Below are positions 1 through 7,155 of a DNA stretch of 12,762 nucleotides, one piece after another; the stretch's first letter is position 1, and every line of letters begins with the position of its first letter. The position numbers were made by a program, and so were the translations under genes. The notes under the pieces were generated by a model that saw only the letters and a program-made list of their open reading frames with translations, was not told where the DNA came from and searched no databases. Origin of the DNA: CAYONM01 sp964405325 (GTDB lineage: Bacteria; Planctomycetota; UBA11346); NCBI GenBank assembly GCA_964405325.1, contig CAYONM010000109.1, positions 1 to 12,762 on the forward strand. Direction: 5' to 3'.

Positions 1-110
1 AGGCAGGGCCGGAAAGCGCAAGTCTGGCGAAGTGCCTGAGTTTTTAGCGGTGCCCTTGACAGGAATGCTATTCAGTAATTGCCATCCAAAACCACCCCCG
101 AGACTCCCGC

Positions 111-1802
111 ATGTCCTGGCAACTCCACCTCCTCGACGGCAACGCCGAACCAACCCAGATCGACATCGACACCGCCATTTTCATCGGCCGCGACCCGCAA
201 TGCGACGTCCGATTGTTTGACGAGGCCTGTAGCCGTTTCCATCTTCGCCTGCAACCCGATGGCAGCGGCATCCGACTGGAAGACTTGCAATCGCGCAACG
301 GTTCCTGGCTGGATGATCGCCGCATCAATGACGAACGCTGCCACAGCGATGGCATCCTGAAAATCGGCGAGAGCCGTTTCGTACTGCAGGATCCCACTGG
401 CTCCCAGGCCCGAACGGCAGTGCTGAGCGATCAGGGGCAGTCGCTGCAGGTGACGACGGTCTCACGGCAGTCTGCCGCAAGCGAGACCATCCCCCGCCTG
501 GTGGCACAGCTTCCGAGTGCGGACCTGCCACAGCGCGGCCAGGCCCTGCTGCAGGCTCTGCCCAGCCTGCTAGACTTCGACCAAGCCGGCATCGTGCTGC
601 GCGGCGAACAGCTGGCCGGCCTGCTACCAGGCCGCTTGGCCCGTCGTCTGGCCGGCGGCGAGACGACACGATTGCTGCGCCTGGGCGCAGAACTGGCCGG
701 GCAAACCGTTGCCGCCGCTGCCATCGGCAGCGCCATCACCGCCCCCCTTGGCGATGCCCACCTGATCCTGTGCCGCGATGTGGAACACGACGCCTTCAGC
801 CCAAAAGATCTGAACGACCTGCAGGCCCTGACACAGCTGGCTGGCCCTGGCTTCAGGTTGCCGGAAGCCGCTCCGGACCTGGGCATCATCGGTCAGAGCC
901 CTGCTATCGTCGCGCTGCGCACACGCATCCGGCGCATGGCCCGCTCGGATGCGGCGGCACTGATCACCGGCGAGAGCGGCAGCGGCAAGGAACTGATCGC
1001 GCGCGCCCTGCACGCCTGCTCGGGTCGCGCCGATGCCGCCTACGTGGCGGTGAACTGCGCCGCGCTGCCGGAAAGCCTCTTCGAAGCCGAACTCTTCGGC
1101 CATGCCAAAGGGGCCTTCACCGGTGCCGAGCAGGCCCGCACCGGCCTGATCCGGGCCGCCGACGGCGGCTGCTTGTTTCTGGACGAGATCGGTGAAATGC
1201 CCCTGGCCTTACAAGCCAAGTTACTGCGTTTCCTGGAAGACGGCCTGGTCCAAGGCGTGGGCGAAACAAAGCCGCAGCAGGTCCGTCTACGGGTGATCAC
1301 CGCCACCAACCGAGAACTGCAGACCGAGGTGGATGCCGGCCGCTTCCGCGCCGATCTGTTCTACCGCCTGGATGTCTTACGTCTGCACAGTCCGGCGCTG
1401 CGCGAACGCGCCGAAGACCTCCCTCGGCTGGCCGAGCATCTGCTGTGGCAGGCCGCGCGCGAGCACGCCTGCGAGCCACCACAACTCAACCCGGACGCCG
1501 CTGCCTGCCTGCAGGCCGCGGCCTGGCCGGGCAACGTCCGTCAGCTCCAAAACACTCTGATCCGTGCCTTGATCCTGGCCGAAGCTGGCCAGATCACACC
1601 GGAACACCTGGAATTGCGACCAGTCACCACCAGCACCACGATATCCAGCGACCAGCCCTTCCCCACTCTGGCCGAATTCGAAGCCGGCCACATTCAGGCC
1701 GCCCTCATCCGCAGCCAGGGCAACCGCTCCGCCGCAGCGCGTCTGCTGGGCATCTCCCGGCCGACGCTGCGCCGGAAGATCGAGGAATACGGACTCGGCT
1801 GA
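111..1802 (+). CDS. FHA-domain sigma-54-dependent transcriptional activator
   Basis: This 563-residue protein is a bacterial enhancer-binding protein that would use ATP hydrolysis to open promoters held by sigma-54 RNA polymerase. An N-terminal FHA domain spans about residues 5-95, with IGR at 25-27, SRFH at 41-44 and SRNG at 61-64. FHA domains bind phosphothreonine, so a Ser/Thr kinase input is expected by analogy. Residues 140-245 look like a weak GAF-type sensor. The AAA+ core follows: Walker A GESGSGKE at 287-294, the sigma-54 contact loop GAFTGA at 334-339, Walker B CLFLDEIGE at 354-362, and WPGNVRQL at 472-479. A Fis-type helix-turn-helix occupies about 525-562. No receiver domain is present. 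The start at 111 is the first ATG of the frame and has only a weak ribosome site. The family is certain. Control of the downstream genes is inferred only from position. Confidence 0.95.
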   Translation: MSWQLHLLDGNAEPTQIDIDTAIFIGRDPQCDVRLFDEACSRFHLRLQPDGSGIRLEDLQSRNGSWLDDRRINDERCHSDGILKIGESRFVLQDPTGSQARTAVLSDQGQSLQVTTVSRQSAASETIPRLVAQLPSADLPQRGQALLQALPSLLDFDQAGIVLRGEQLAGLLPGRLARRLAGGETTRLLRLGAELAGQTVAAAAIGSAITAPLGDAHLILCRDVEHDAFSPKDLNDLQALTQLAGPGFRLPEAAPDLGIIGQSPAIVALRTRIRRMARSDAAALITGESGSGKELIARALHACSGRADAAYVAVNCAALPESLFEAELFGHAKGAFTGAEQARTGLIRAADGGCLFLDEIGEMPLALQAKLLRFLEDGLVQGVGETKPQQVRLRVITATNRELQTEVDAGRFRADLFYRLDVLRLHSPALRERAEDLPRLAEHLLWQAAREHACEPPQLNPDAAACLQAAAWPGNVRQLQNTLIRALILAEAGQITPEHLELRPVTTSTTISSDQPFPTLAEFEAGHIQAALIRSQGNRSAAARLLGISRPTLRRKIEEYGLG

Positions 1803-1935
1803 GTTGACTCTCCTGGAAATGCCGAGAGCAACGCGGCGTTCCCAGAAGGACCGCAATCCCAAACAGGTCACCGCAAGCCTTCCACGCCGCCGATACCATC
1901 CCCCTCGTCGGAAATGTGGTATTTTACTGCACAGG

Positions 1936-1941
1936 TATAAT
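1936..1941 (+). promoter_or_regulatory. candidate -10 box upstream of the radical SAM gene
   Basis: A perfect TATAAT hexamer lies in the 219-bp gap between the regulator and the radical SAM start at 2022. No good -35 hexamer is found 16-18 bases upstream (the region reads around AAATGTGG), and there is no extended TG motif. If real, it would be a weak or activator-assisted sigma-70-type promoter giving a leader of about 75 bases. The rest of the gap shows nothing clear. Confidence 0.4.
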
Positions 1942-2021
1942 GAAAGCATGACCTGCTTACGGCTACTCAATGTCAGTAAACGATAATGGCTCCGCGCGAG
2001 CCCGATTGGCCCCGGAGCCCC

Positions 2022-3227
2022 ATGATCGCCCCCACCGAAATCCCTTTGCTTGCCCGCATGGCCGTCCATTCCCTCACCGGACTGAGCTGGCGCAGCCTGC
2101 CGCCACTGCTGTACCGCTACATCTTCCAAGGCTGGCGCGGCCTGCGGGCCGCCAAAACGCGTGAGAACCGCGGTGCCTGGTATCCCCCCTTCCTGATGAT
2201 CAGTCTAACCGATCGCTGCAACCTGCGCTGTAAGGGCTGTTGGATCAAACAAGACGCCGGCCGCGATTTGGATCCGACCGACGTCCAGCGACTGATCGAC
2301 GCCGGCAAGAAGCGCGGCAACCACTATATCACCCTACTGGGTGGTGAGCCGCTGCTGTACCCAGCCTTCTGGCAGGTGATCGACAACAATCCCAACTGCT
2401 ATTTCCAGGTGATCACCAACGCCACTGGCATCGATACCACCTGGGCCAAGCGCTGTTCCCGCGCCGGCAACATCACCCCGCTGCTGAGCTTGGACGGACT
2501 GCAACAGGCCAACGACCAACGCCGTGGCAAGGGCGTGTATCAGCAGGTGATCGACGCCGCCCAACGGCTACGCCGACACAAGGTGTTCTTCGGCGTCGCC
2601 ACCACCGTCACCGGGATGAACCTGGATCAGGTGCTGTGCGACGATTACGTGCGACTGATTCGGCAACTGGGTGCGCATTATTTGTGGTTTTACGGCTATC
2701 GCCCCATGGGGCCCATGCACCGGCCAGAATTCTCCCTGAGTCGCGAACAGATGATCAGTCTGCGGCAGCGCCTCCAGCAGCTGCGCCAACGGCATCCCCT
2801 GCTACTGATCGACACCTACTGGAATGAAGACGGTCAGGCAGTCTGTCCAGCGGCCCAGGGTCTGTGCGCCCACATCGGCCCGGGCGGCAGCGTCGAAGCC
2901 TGCCCGCCCCTGAGCTACGCCGATCGTCAGATTAATGGTGAGGCCGATCCGGCGGCGGCAGTGCGCGACAGCCGCTTTGTGCATGGCTTTCGCCAGCTCG
3001 CCGCCAAGCGCACCCGCGGCTGCCTGATCATCGAAGACCCGAAAGCCATCAATCGGCTGGCAGCGTACACCCATGCAAGCGATACCAGTTGCCGGAATTA
3101 TCGGCAGGAACTCGACCGCTTGCGGCCCTGCTGCAGTCATCACATTCCCGGAGCGGAAATCCCCGAGCGCGGCATGTATCGTCTGTTCAAAAAGAATCTT
3201 TTTTTCGGCATGGGCGCTTACGCCTGA
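2022..3227 (+). CDS. Radical SAM enzyme with cysteine-rich SPASM-like C-terminus
   Basis: From the ATG at 2022 the protein has 401 residues. It carries the radical SAM signature CNLRCKGC (cysteines 66, 70 and 73), which binds a 4Fe-4S cluster and cleaves S-adenosylmethionine. GGEP at 107-110 is the SAM-binding motif after the second strand. Beyond the barrel are further cysteines at about 275, 282, 294, 334, 357, 370 and 371, including HIGPGGSVEACPP, which resembles the auxiliary-cluster region of SPASM-type enzymes. I chose 2022 because GGAG sits four bases upstream. The in-frame ATG at 1986 would add 12 residues and has no ribosome site. The substrate is unknown. The ferredoxin-like gene starts 18 bases downstream and could supply electrons, and the isoprenoid genes beyond suggest a lipid or terpenoid substrate (inference). 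A peptide-modifying role is the main alternative, but no precursor peptide is visible nearby. Confidence 0.9.
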   Translation: MIAPTEIPLLARMAVHSLTGLSWRSLPPLLYRYIFQGWRGLRAAKTRENRGAWYPPFLMISLTDRCNLRCKGCWIKQDAGRDLDPTDVQRLIDAGKKRGNHYITLLGGEPLLYPAFWQVIDNNPNCYFQVITNATGIDTTWAKRCSRAGNITPLLSLDGLQQANDQRRGKGVYQQVIDAAQRLRRHKVFFGVATTVTGMNLDQVLCDDYVRLIRQLGAHYLWFYGYRPMGPMHRPEFSLSREQMISLRQRLQQLRQRHPLLLIDTYWNEDGQAVCPAAQGLCAHIGPGGSVEACPPLSYADRQINGEADPAAAVRDSRFVHGFRQLAAKRTRGCLIIEDPKAINRLAAYTHASDTSCRNYRQELDRLRPCCSHHIPGAEIPERGMYRLFKKNLFFGMGAYA

Positions 3228-3245
3228 TCTTTCGGAGGACACCGC

Positions 3246-4208
3246 ATGCAGTACGCCATTGTGTGTTCCTGCACCGTCGAACAGAGCAATCCCGGCCTGC
3301 TGGCCGAGGCCAGCGCCCAACTGCTGGACCGCGGCTATCGCCTGCTGCAGCTGCGTGACCTCTGCGCAGGCGTCCGCGACCACAGTGTGGATTGGGAGCG
3401 CCTGTCGGCTGCCGGCCGAGTTCCGGTCGTCGCTGCGTGTCAGGGACGGGCGCTTGGCGCCATGCTGACCAGCACACCGGAAGCCTCGCCCTGCATCGGC
3501 TGTAAAAACAGCAACCTCGATGCCATCCGCGAATCCTGCGAAGCAGTACCGCCAGCACGCGTTTTCGCCGAATCCGAAGCCCTGGGCAACGACTGTGCCG
3601 GCAACTGCAGCAGCGGCTGCTGTGACGATAGCAGTTGCCAAGATGGCGGCTGCGACTGCGATTCCGGATGCTGCGACACAAACGGGAGCTGCGGCTGCGA
3701 GTCAGCAGACGACAATCAGGCTGTCGCGACTCCCTGCGCCTGCGAGGAAGCCAGTGCCGATCAGCAAACCAGTTTCGCCTGGTTCCCGGTGATCGATCCC
3801 GACACCTGCAACCACTGCGGACAGTGCCTGGATTTCTGCCTCTTCGGCGTGTTCGAACGCCACGACAAACAGGTGAGCGTTGTTGCCCCGGAAAATTGCA
3901 AACCCGACTGCCCCGCCTGCGCCCGCGTCTGCCCGCAACAGGCGATCTATTTTCCCAAACACCCGCAGTCACCCATCGACGGTGGAGAAGCCCCCGACGA
4001 GACTCCGCGTCACGATCTGCGCGATCTGCTCGCTGGCGACTTACGCAGCACCCTCGCCAAACGAAGCCCCAAACACAAGGGACGACGCTTCTCGTTGCAG
4101 CAAAACCGCGAACAAGCCGAAACCGAACGCCACCAGCACCTGATGGACCTGGCTGCCGCCGCTGGCCTGGATGATGAAATGAAACAATTGATGGAGGACC
4201 GGTCATGA
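3246..4208 (+). CDS. Ferredoxin-like 2x[4Fe-4S] protein with cysteine-rich linker
   Basis: This 320-residue protein begins behind a strong site, GGAGG seven bases before the ATG. Residues 1-88 form a small domain starting AIVCSC and containing VVAACQGRA and CIGC. Residues 117-151 hold 11 cysteines in 35 positions amid Gly, Asp and Ser, followed by CAC at 164-166. A ferredoxin fold follows at about 178-240. Its first cluster motif is CNHCGQCLDFC (cysteines 188, 191, 194 and 198). The second is CKPDCPACARVCP (218, 222, 225 and 229), with one residue more than usual between the first two cysteines. The C-terminus from 255 is charged, probably helical and without cysteines. The likely role is electron transfer, probably to the radical SAM enzyme encoded 18 bases upstream. 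The linker could hold extra metal or clusters, but this is unproven. Its stop codon overlaps an ATG at 4205 that has its own good ribosome site. Confidence 0.88.
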   Translation: MQYAIVCSCTVEQSNPGLLAEASAQLLDRGYRLLQLRDLCAGVRDHSVDWERLSAAGRVPVVAACQGRALGAMLTSTPEASPCIGCKNSNLDAIRESCEAVPPARVFAESEALGNDCAGNCSSGCCDDSSCQDGGCDCDSGCCDTNGSCGCESADDNQAVATPCACEEASADQQTSFAWFPVIDPDTCNHCGQCLDFCLFGVFERHDKQVSVVAPENCKPDCPACARVCPQQAIYFPKHPQSPIDGGEAPDETPRHDLRDLLAGDLRSTLAKRSPKHKGRRFSLQQNREQAETERHQHLMDLAAAAGLDDEMKQLMEDRS

Positions 4209-4220
4209 CGCCTCCCGCAA

Positions 4221-4237
4221 AGGGGGTTCCACCCCCT
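4221..4237 (+). repeat. Small inverted repeat in spacer
   Basis: AGGGGG and CCCCCT form a six-pair stem around the loop TTCCA, just after the ferredoxin-like gene. No T-run follows, so it is a hairpin and not a classical terminator. Confidence 0.45.
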
Positions 4238-4295
4238 CGCAAGGTCTGTCGCACCCGCCAGCCGAGCTCCAGTCCTTCCCCCCTCCGTCGCAACC

Positions 4296-4316
4296 GGCTC
4301 GCAAGCGAGCCTTTTT
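4296..4316 (+). terminator. Candidate intrinsic terminator within the gene run
   Basis: GGCTCGC and GCGAGCC (4296-4302 and 4305-4311) form a GC-rich stem directly followed by five Ts at 4312-4316. The formal loop is only AA, so a six-pair stem with a four-base CAAG loop is more realistic. It could reduce transcription of the two isoprenoid-related genes relative to the radical SAM and ferredoxin-like genes. Termination strength cannot be judged from sequence alone. Confidence 0.5.
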
Positions 4317-4440
4317 CAGCGCGCTTCGCGCATGATCACCGAAAAACCGTCGCTCGGTCGGACGAGCTCGCGCTGCAACGCGCTTACCGACCCCCCGCGA
4401 CACGCGAACGAAATCGACCTGTGATGGAGAGGCTTCAATC

Positions 4441-6057
4441 ATGACTCAAAGTGTCAAGTTGGCCGGTGGCGTCCCCCCAACCGACGCCTTGAGACGACAG
4501 TTGCGCGAAGCCCTGGAAGCCTACGCCGACGACCATCGGGAACTGGACGGCGCCAGCTTGGAGCAATTGCGTGAGGCGTCCGACCAGGTCCTGAGCAGTC
4601 TGCAACTGTGTCGCTGTTATCGCGACTGGTGCTGCGTGCTGCTGAACAACGCCCTGCAGCGGCATCAGGTTGCCGCGGTGCCCTATGACAAACGCCTGCT
4701 GCTCCTGCCCAAATGCCTGCGCGATGAACGTCGCTGCCAGGCCCACTTCGATCAACTGGGTCTGATCTGTGCTGGCTGCGGCGGTTGTTCGCTGATGGGC
4801 CTCCAGGCACGCGCCGAGGAACTGGGCTACGCGGTCCTGGTGGCCGAGGGCTCGGCCGTGGCCATGGAGATCATTCGCAATCGCTCGATCGAGGCGATCA
4901 TCGGCATCAGCTGCCTCTCGGTGCTGGAGCGAGCCTTTGGCCACATGCGTTTAGCCGGCATGCCGGGTCTGGCAATTCCACTGCTTTCTGACGGCTGTCA
5001 CGACAGCCAGGCAGATCTGAACTGGGTCCGTGATATTATCGAGACCCGCTCCGAGCAGACCCGGCGCCGCGTCGACCTGGATCAGGTCCGCGCCGATCTG
5101 CAAAACCTATTCGCCATCGAACGCGTCGACACGCTGCTGGGCCCAACCCGCAATACTGGAGAAGTATATGCCAGGCGTTTCCTCTGCGCCGGTGGTAAAC
5201 GCTGGCGGCCACTGCTCTGCCTGGCCACCGCCCGTAGCTGCGGCGCCGCTGGCAACGAGGAGGAACTGCAACGCCTGGCCCTGGCAGTGGAATGTTTCCA
5301 CAAGGCCAGCTTGATCCATGACGACATCGAAGACAACGACAACCAACGCGACGGTCGTCCCTGCCTGCACACAGAGATCGGCCTGGCGCAGGCGATTAAT
5401 GCTGGCGATTATCTGCTGGGTGAGGGCTATCGCCTGATCGCCAGTCTGTCGCACCCGCGCCGTGCCGACATGCTGGCCCTCGCGGCGCAGTCGCACCGAG
5501 AACTCTGCGCCGGCCAAGGCCGCGAGCTGGCCTGGCGCGACGGCAGCGAACCGGGTATTGACGAGATCATCGATAGCTTCCGCGAAAAGACCGCGCCGGC
5601 CTTCGGCGTGGGCATCGCGCTGGGCGCGCATTTCGCCAAGCTTCCGGTCGACAACTTCATTGCTATCAATGATTACGCCAAGCACCTTGGTATCGCCTAT
5701 CAATTGCGCGACGACCGGGAGGATTTTGCCGCCCACACCGCTGGTGGCGACTGCCATCGCGAACGCCCCAGCCTGATGCTGGCCTTGTTGCAGCGTGCCT
5801 GTTCTGCAAGCGAATGGCAGCAAGTGATCACCTGGCGTGAGGGCGGTCCGGTGCAGCCAGTGCTGGATCTGGCCGAACGCTACGCCGTCGGCCACGAGAT
5901 CGGACTCATGGAGACGGAACACCGCTCTGCCGGGCGCAACAGCGTCCAGGACCTGCCCGAAGCCAGCCTCCGCACCCTGCTGCTGCGCATCGTCAGCCGT
6001 ATTTTTGGCGATGTCTGCATTGACGGCTGGAGCTGCTCAACGACGACCGGGGCATGA
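4441..6057 (+). CDS. DUF116 / trans-isoprenyl diphosphate synthase fusion protein
   Basis: This 538-residue protein joins two families. Residues 85-190 match DUF116 (PF01976, from memory): LLPKCL at 88-93, then cysteines 99, 110, 113 and 116 in CAGCGGC, EGSAV at 136-140, IIGISC ending at Cys158, and DGCHD around Cys186. The function of DUF116 is unknown. It often looks metal- or cluster-related and occurs near radical SAM genes. Residues 215-525 are a polyprenyl synthetase: GKRWRP at 252-257, first Asp-rich motif DDIED at 294-298, GQ at 359, REKTA at 381-385, and second Asp-rich motif DDRED at 424-428. All residues needed to condense isopentenyl diphosphate onto an allylic diphosphate appear intact. 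The residue five before the first Asp motif is Ala, not aromatic, which favours a C20 or longer product (inference). GAGG lies eight bases before the ATG. The stop overlaps the next start. Confidence 0.93.
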   Translation: MTQSVKLAGGVPPTDALRRQLREALEAYADDHRELDGASLEQLREASDQVLSSLQLCRCYRDWCCVLLNNALQRHQVAAVPYDKRLLLLPKCLRDERRCQAHFDQLGLICAGCGGCSLMGLQARAEELGYAVLVAEGSAVAMEIIRNRSIEAIIGISCLSVLERAFGHMRLAGMPGLAIPLLSDGCHDSQADLNWVRDIIETRSEQTRRRVDLDQVRADLQNLFAIERVDTLLGPTRNTGEVYARRFLCAGGKRWRPLLCLATARSCGAAGNEEELQRLALAVECFHKASLIHDDIEDNDNQRDGRPCLHTEIGLAQAINAGDYLLGEGYRLIASLSHPRRADMLALAAQSHRELCAGQGRELAWRDGSEPGIDEIIDSFREKTAPAFGVGIALGAHFAKLPVDNFIAINDYAKHLGIAYQLRDDREDFAAHTAGGDCHRERPSLMLALLQRACSASEWQQVITWREGGPVQPVLDLAERYAVGHEIGLMETEHRSAGRNSVQDLPEASLRTLLLRIVSRIFGDVCIDGWSCSTTTGA

Positions 6058-6920
6058 CAAACAGCACCTCCTTGGATCCCTGGCCAGCGCTGTTGCACGC
6101 CGTCGCCAATGCACCGCAGGTCCTGGGACCTGCGGCCGAACAGGTGGCTGTTTTCCTTGCTTCCTGCCAACACGAGGATGGCGGCTTCGTTGGCCGAGAT
6201 GGCAGCAGCGATGTCTATTACGCCTGCTTCGCCACCGCGATACTGGAAACATTCCAGCAACCCTACCGCGCGGCCGAGCTGGCGGTCTGGCTGAAAGCAC
6301 ATCCACCGGCGGTTGACGATCTGCCGCATCTGGCCAGCTGGCTGCGCTGCCGGGTGCTGTTGCCAGATCAGCACCGTCCCGGCCTACCTGGTAGCCTACG
6401 ACGCGGACTGCTTGGCTGTCTGGCCGGCTGCGGCGGCCGGCTGGACGATTGGAATCCGCAAAACGTCTTTCTGGCCGCTTCGGTCGCCGGCAGCCTGGGC
6501 CAGGAATTACCCGAGCGCGGGCAATTGGCCAAACGCATCGACGAGTGGCTGCAGGAGCACCCAACGGCCCCAACTGGACAACTGGCCGCGGCCGGCGTGT
6601 TGTTGCAACAAGACAGTAGCCCGGTGCCACCGGATCTTGCCGATCGCCTACGCACCCGACAAATCCAAGGCGGCTGGTGCGCGCACGAATGCCGCCCGGT
6701 GCCCGACCTGCTGGACACCGCGGTTGCCGTGCACGCGCTCCGGGTCATGGACGAGGACCTCGGCTGCGAAGCTGACCTCGTACTGGACTACGTCGACAGC
6801 CTATGGAACAGCACCGGCGCCTTTCACGGCCATTGGGCCGATGATCATCTGGACGCTGAATATACTTTCTACGGCCTGCTGACCATCGGTTGGCTGGCGG
6901 AGCCCAGTGTCCATTCGTAG
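6054..6920 (+). CDS. Prenyltransferase/squalene-cyclase-like alpha-toroid protein
   Basis: This 288-residue protein starts on an ATGA overlap with the upstream synthase gene, so the two are probably translationally coupled. It shows the repeat style of the protein prenyltransferase beta-subunit and squalene/terpene cyclase clan: CQHEDGGFVGRDGSSDVYYA at 38-57, GGWCA at 206-210, PDLLDTAVAVHAL at 217-229, and a final helix pair around LDAEYTFYGLLTIGWL at 266-281. It is about the size of one toroid, less than half a squalene-hopene cyclase. The zinc-ligand positions of protein prenyltransferases appear altered: the DxC position reads DLL, and the usual His before T reads Tyr270. The class II cyclase acid motif DxDDTA reads DLLDTA. 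A prenyl-binding, atypical cyclase or accessory role is therefore more likely than standard chemistry. No signal peptide or membrane segment is visible. Confidence 0.75.
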   Translation: MTNSTSLDPWPALLHAVANAPQVLGPAAEQVAVFLASCQHEDGGFVGRDGSSDVYYACFATAILETFQQPYRAAELAVWLKAHPPAVDDLPHLASWLRCRVLLPDQHRPGLPGSLRRGLLGCLAGCGGRLDDWNPQNVFLAASVAGSLGQELPERGQLAKRIDEWLQEHPTAPTGQLAAAGVLLQQDSSPVPPDLADRLRTRQIQGGWCAHECRPVPDLLDTAVAVHALRVMDEDLGCEADLVLDYVDSLWNSTGAFHGHWADDHLDAEYTFYGLLTIGWLAEPSVHS

Positions 6921-6975
6921 CCACCATCAATGAATCAGGCCGCCTTCGGCGTGCCCTTCATGATCTACGATCCAG

Positions 6976-6993
6976 ACCGGGCGCCCGGTTTTT
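6976..6993 (+). terminator. Candidate intrinsic terminator after the toroid gene
   Basis: ACCGGGCGCCCGGT at 6976-6989 is a perfect palindrome overlapping a five-T run at 6989-6993. It would form a short stem of about five GC-rich pairs with a four-base loop, 56 bases after the stop at 6920. This probably ends or weakens the upstream transcript. The sequence from GGCGCCCGGTTTT recurs at 9363. Confidence 0.55.
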
Positions 6994-6996
6994 GCT

Positions 6997-7034
6997 CTTA
7001 CATCGAGGGGCAAGGCTCTCGGACCCCAGAAGCT
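6997..7034 (+). repeat. Dispersed intergenic repeat, copy A
   Basis: This 38-base stretch, beginning CTTACATCGAGGGGCAAG and ending with ACCCCAGAAGCT, matches the reverse complement of 12695-12731 at 35 of 38 positions by eye, with one single-base gap. It contains an imperfect inverted repeat around GAGGGGCAAGGCTCTC. A partial relative lies at 9404-9420. Location between genes on both sides suggests a small mobile or structural repeat family. Confidence 0.7.
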
Positions 7035-7155
7035 ACGGCATTCATCGTTTGATCCATTTTTCGGGAGGTGCTGTCGACATCCCCAGTTCGACCGGATGGC
7101 GCACCGCCTTCAACCAACAACTGGTTCTGACACCAACACGTCCACAATCCCGACC

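Larger units (their letters stand above)
4209..4440. other. GC-rich hairpin-rich spacer, possibly inserted in the operon
   Basis: This 232-bp stretch separates the ferredoxin-like gene from the DUF116 fusion gene. A frame opens at ATG 4205 behind GGAGG with seven-base spacing, overlapping the preceding stop, and runs to a TGA at 4442-4444 that overlaps the next start. Its 79-residue product is a Pro/Arg/Ser-rich string with no fold I recognise, so I doubt it is a working protein. The DNA holds several small inverted repeats: AGGGGG/CCCCCT at 4221-4237, a terminator-like stem at 4296-4316, GCGCG/CGCGC at 4319-4331, and GCTCG/CGAGC shortly after. The left edge (TGATGGAGGA...TCATGAC) and the right edge (TGATGGAGAG...TCATGAC) resemble each other, as if a start region had been duplicated around inserted DNA. 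Confidence 0.5.

Noticed and set aside
56..84. Perfect TTGACA at 56-61 as a promoter for the regulator gene
   Set aside because: No acceptable -10 hexamer lies 16-18 bases downstream, where the sequence reads ATTGCC or TTGCCA.
1917..1932. Possible -24/-12 sigma-54 promoter, TGGTATTTTACTGCA, upstream of the radical SAM gene
   Set aside because: GG and GC are separated by nine bases, but sigma-54 promoters need ten. The -24 block also departs from TGGCAC.
2802..3641. Long open frames on the minus strand across the radical SAM/ferredoxin region and elsewhere
   Set aside because: They lie opposite clear family genes, have no ribosome sites or recognisable domains, and arise from GC-rich codon bias.
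4205..4444. 79-codon frame as a genuine coupled gene
   Set aside because: The ribosome site and overlaps are good, but the product is Pro/Arg/Ser-rich without any fold, and the DNA is full of hairpins. I list it as a spacer and keep the coding option open in the findings.
7061..7090. GGAGG at 7064-7068 as the ribosome site of the transporter gene
   Set aside because: No start codon in the transporter frame lies at a workable distance. The nearest in-frame ATG is about 27 bases further.
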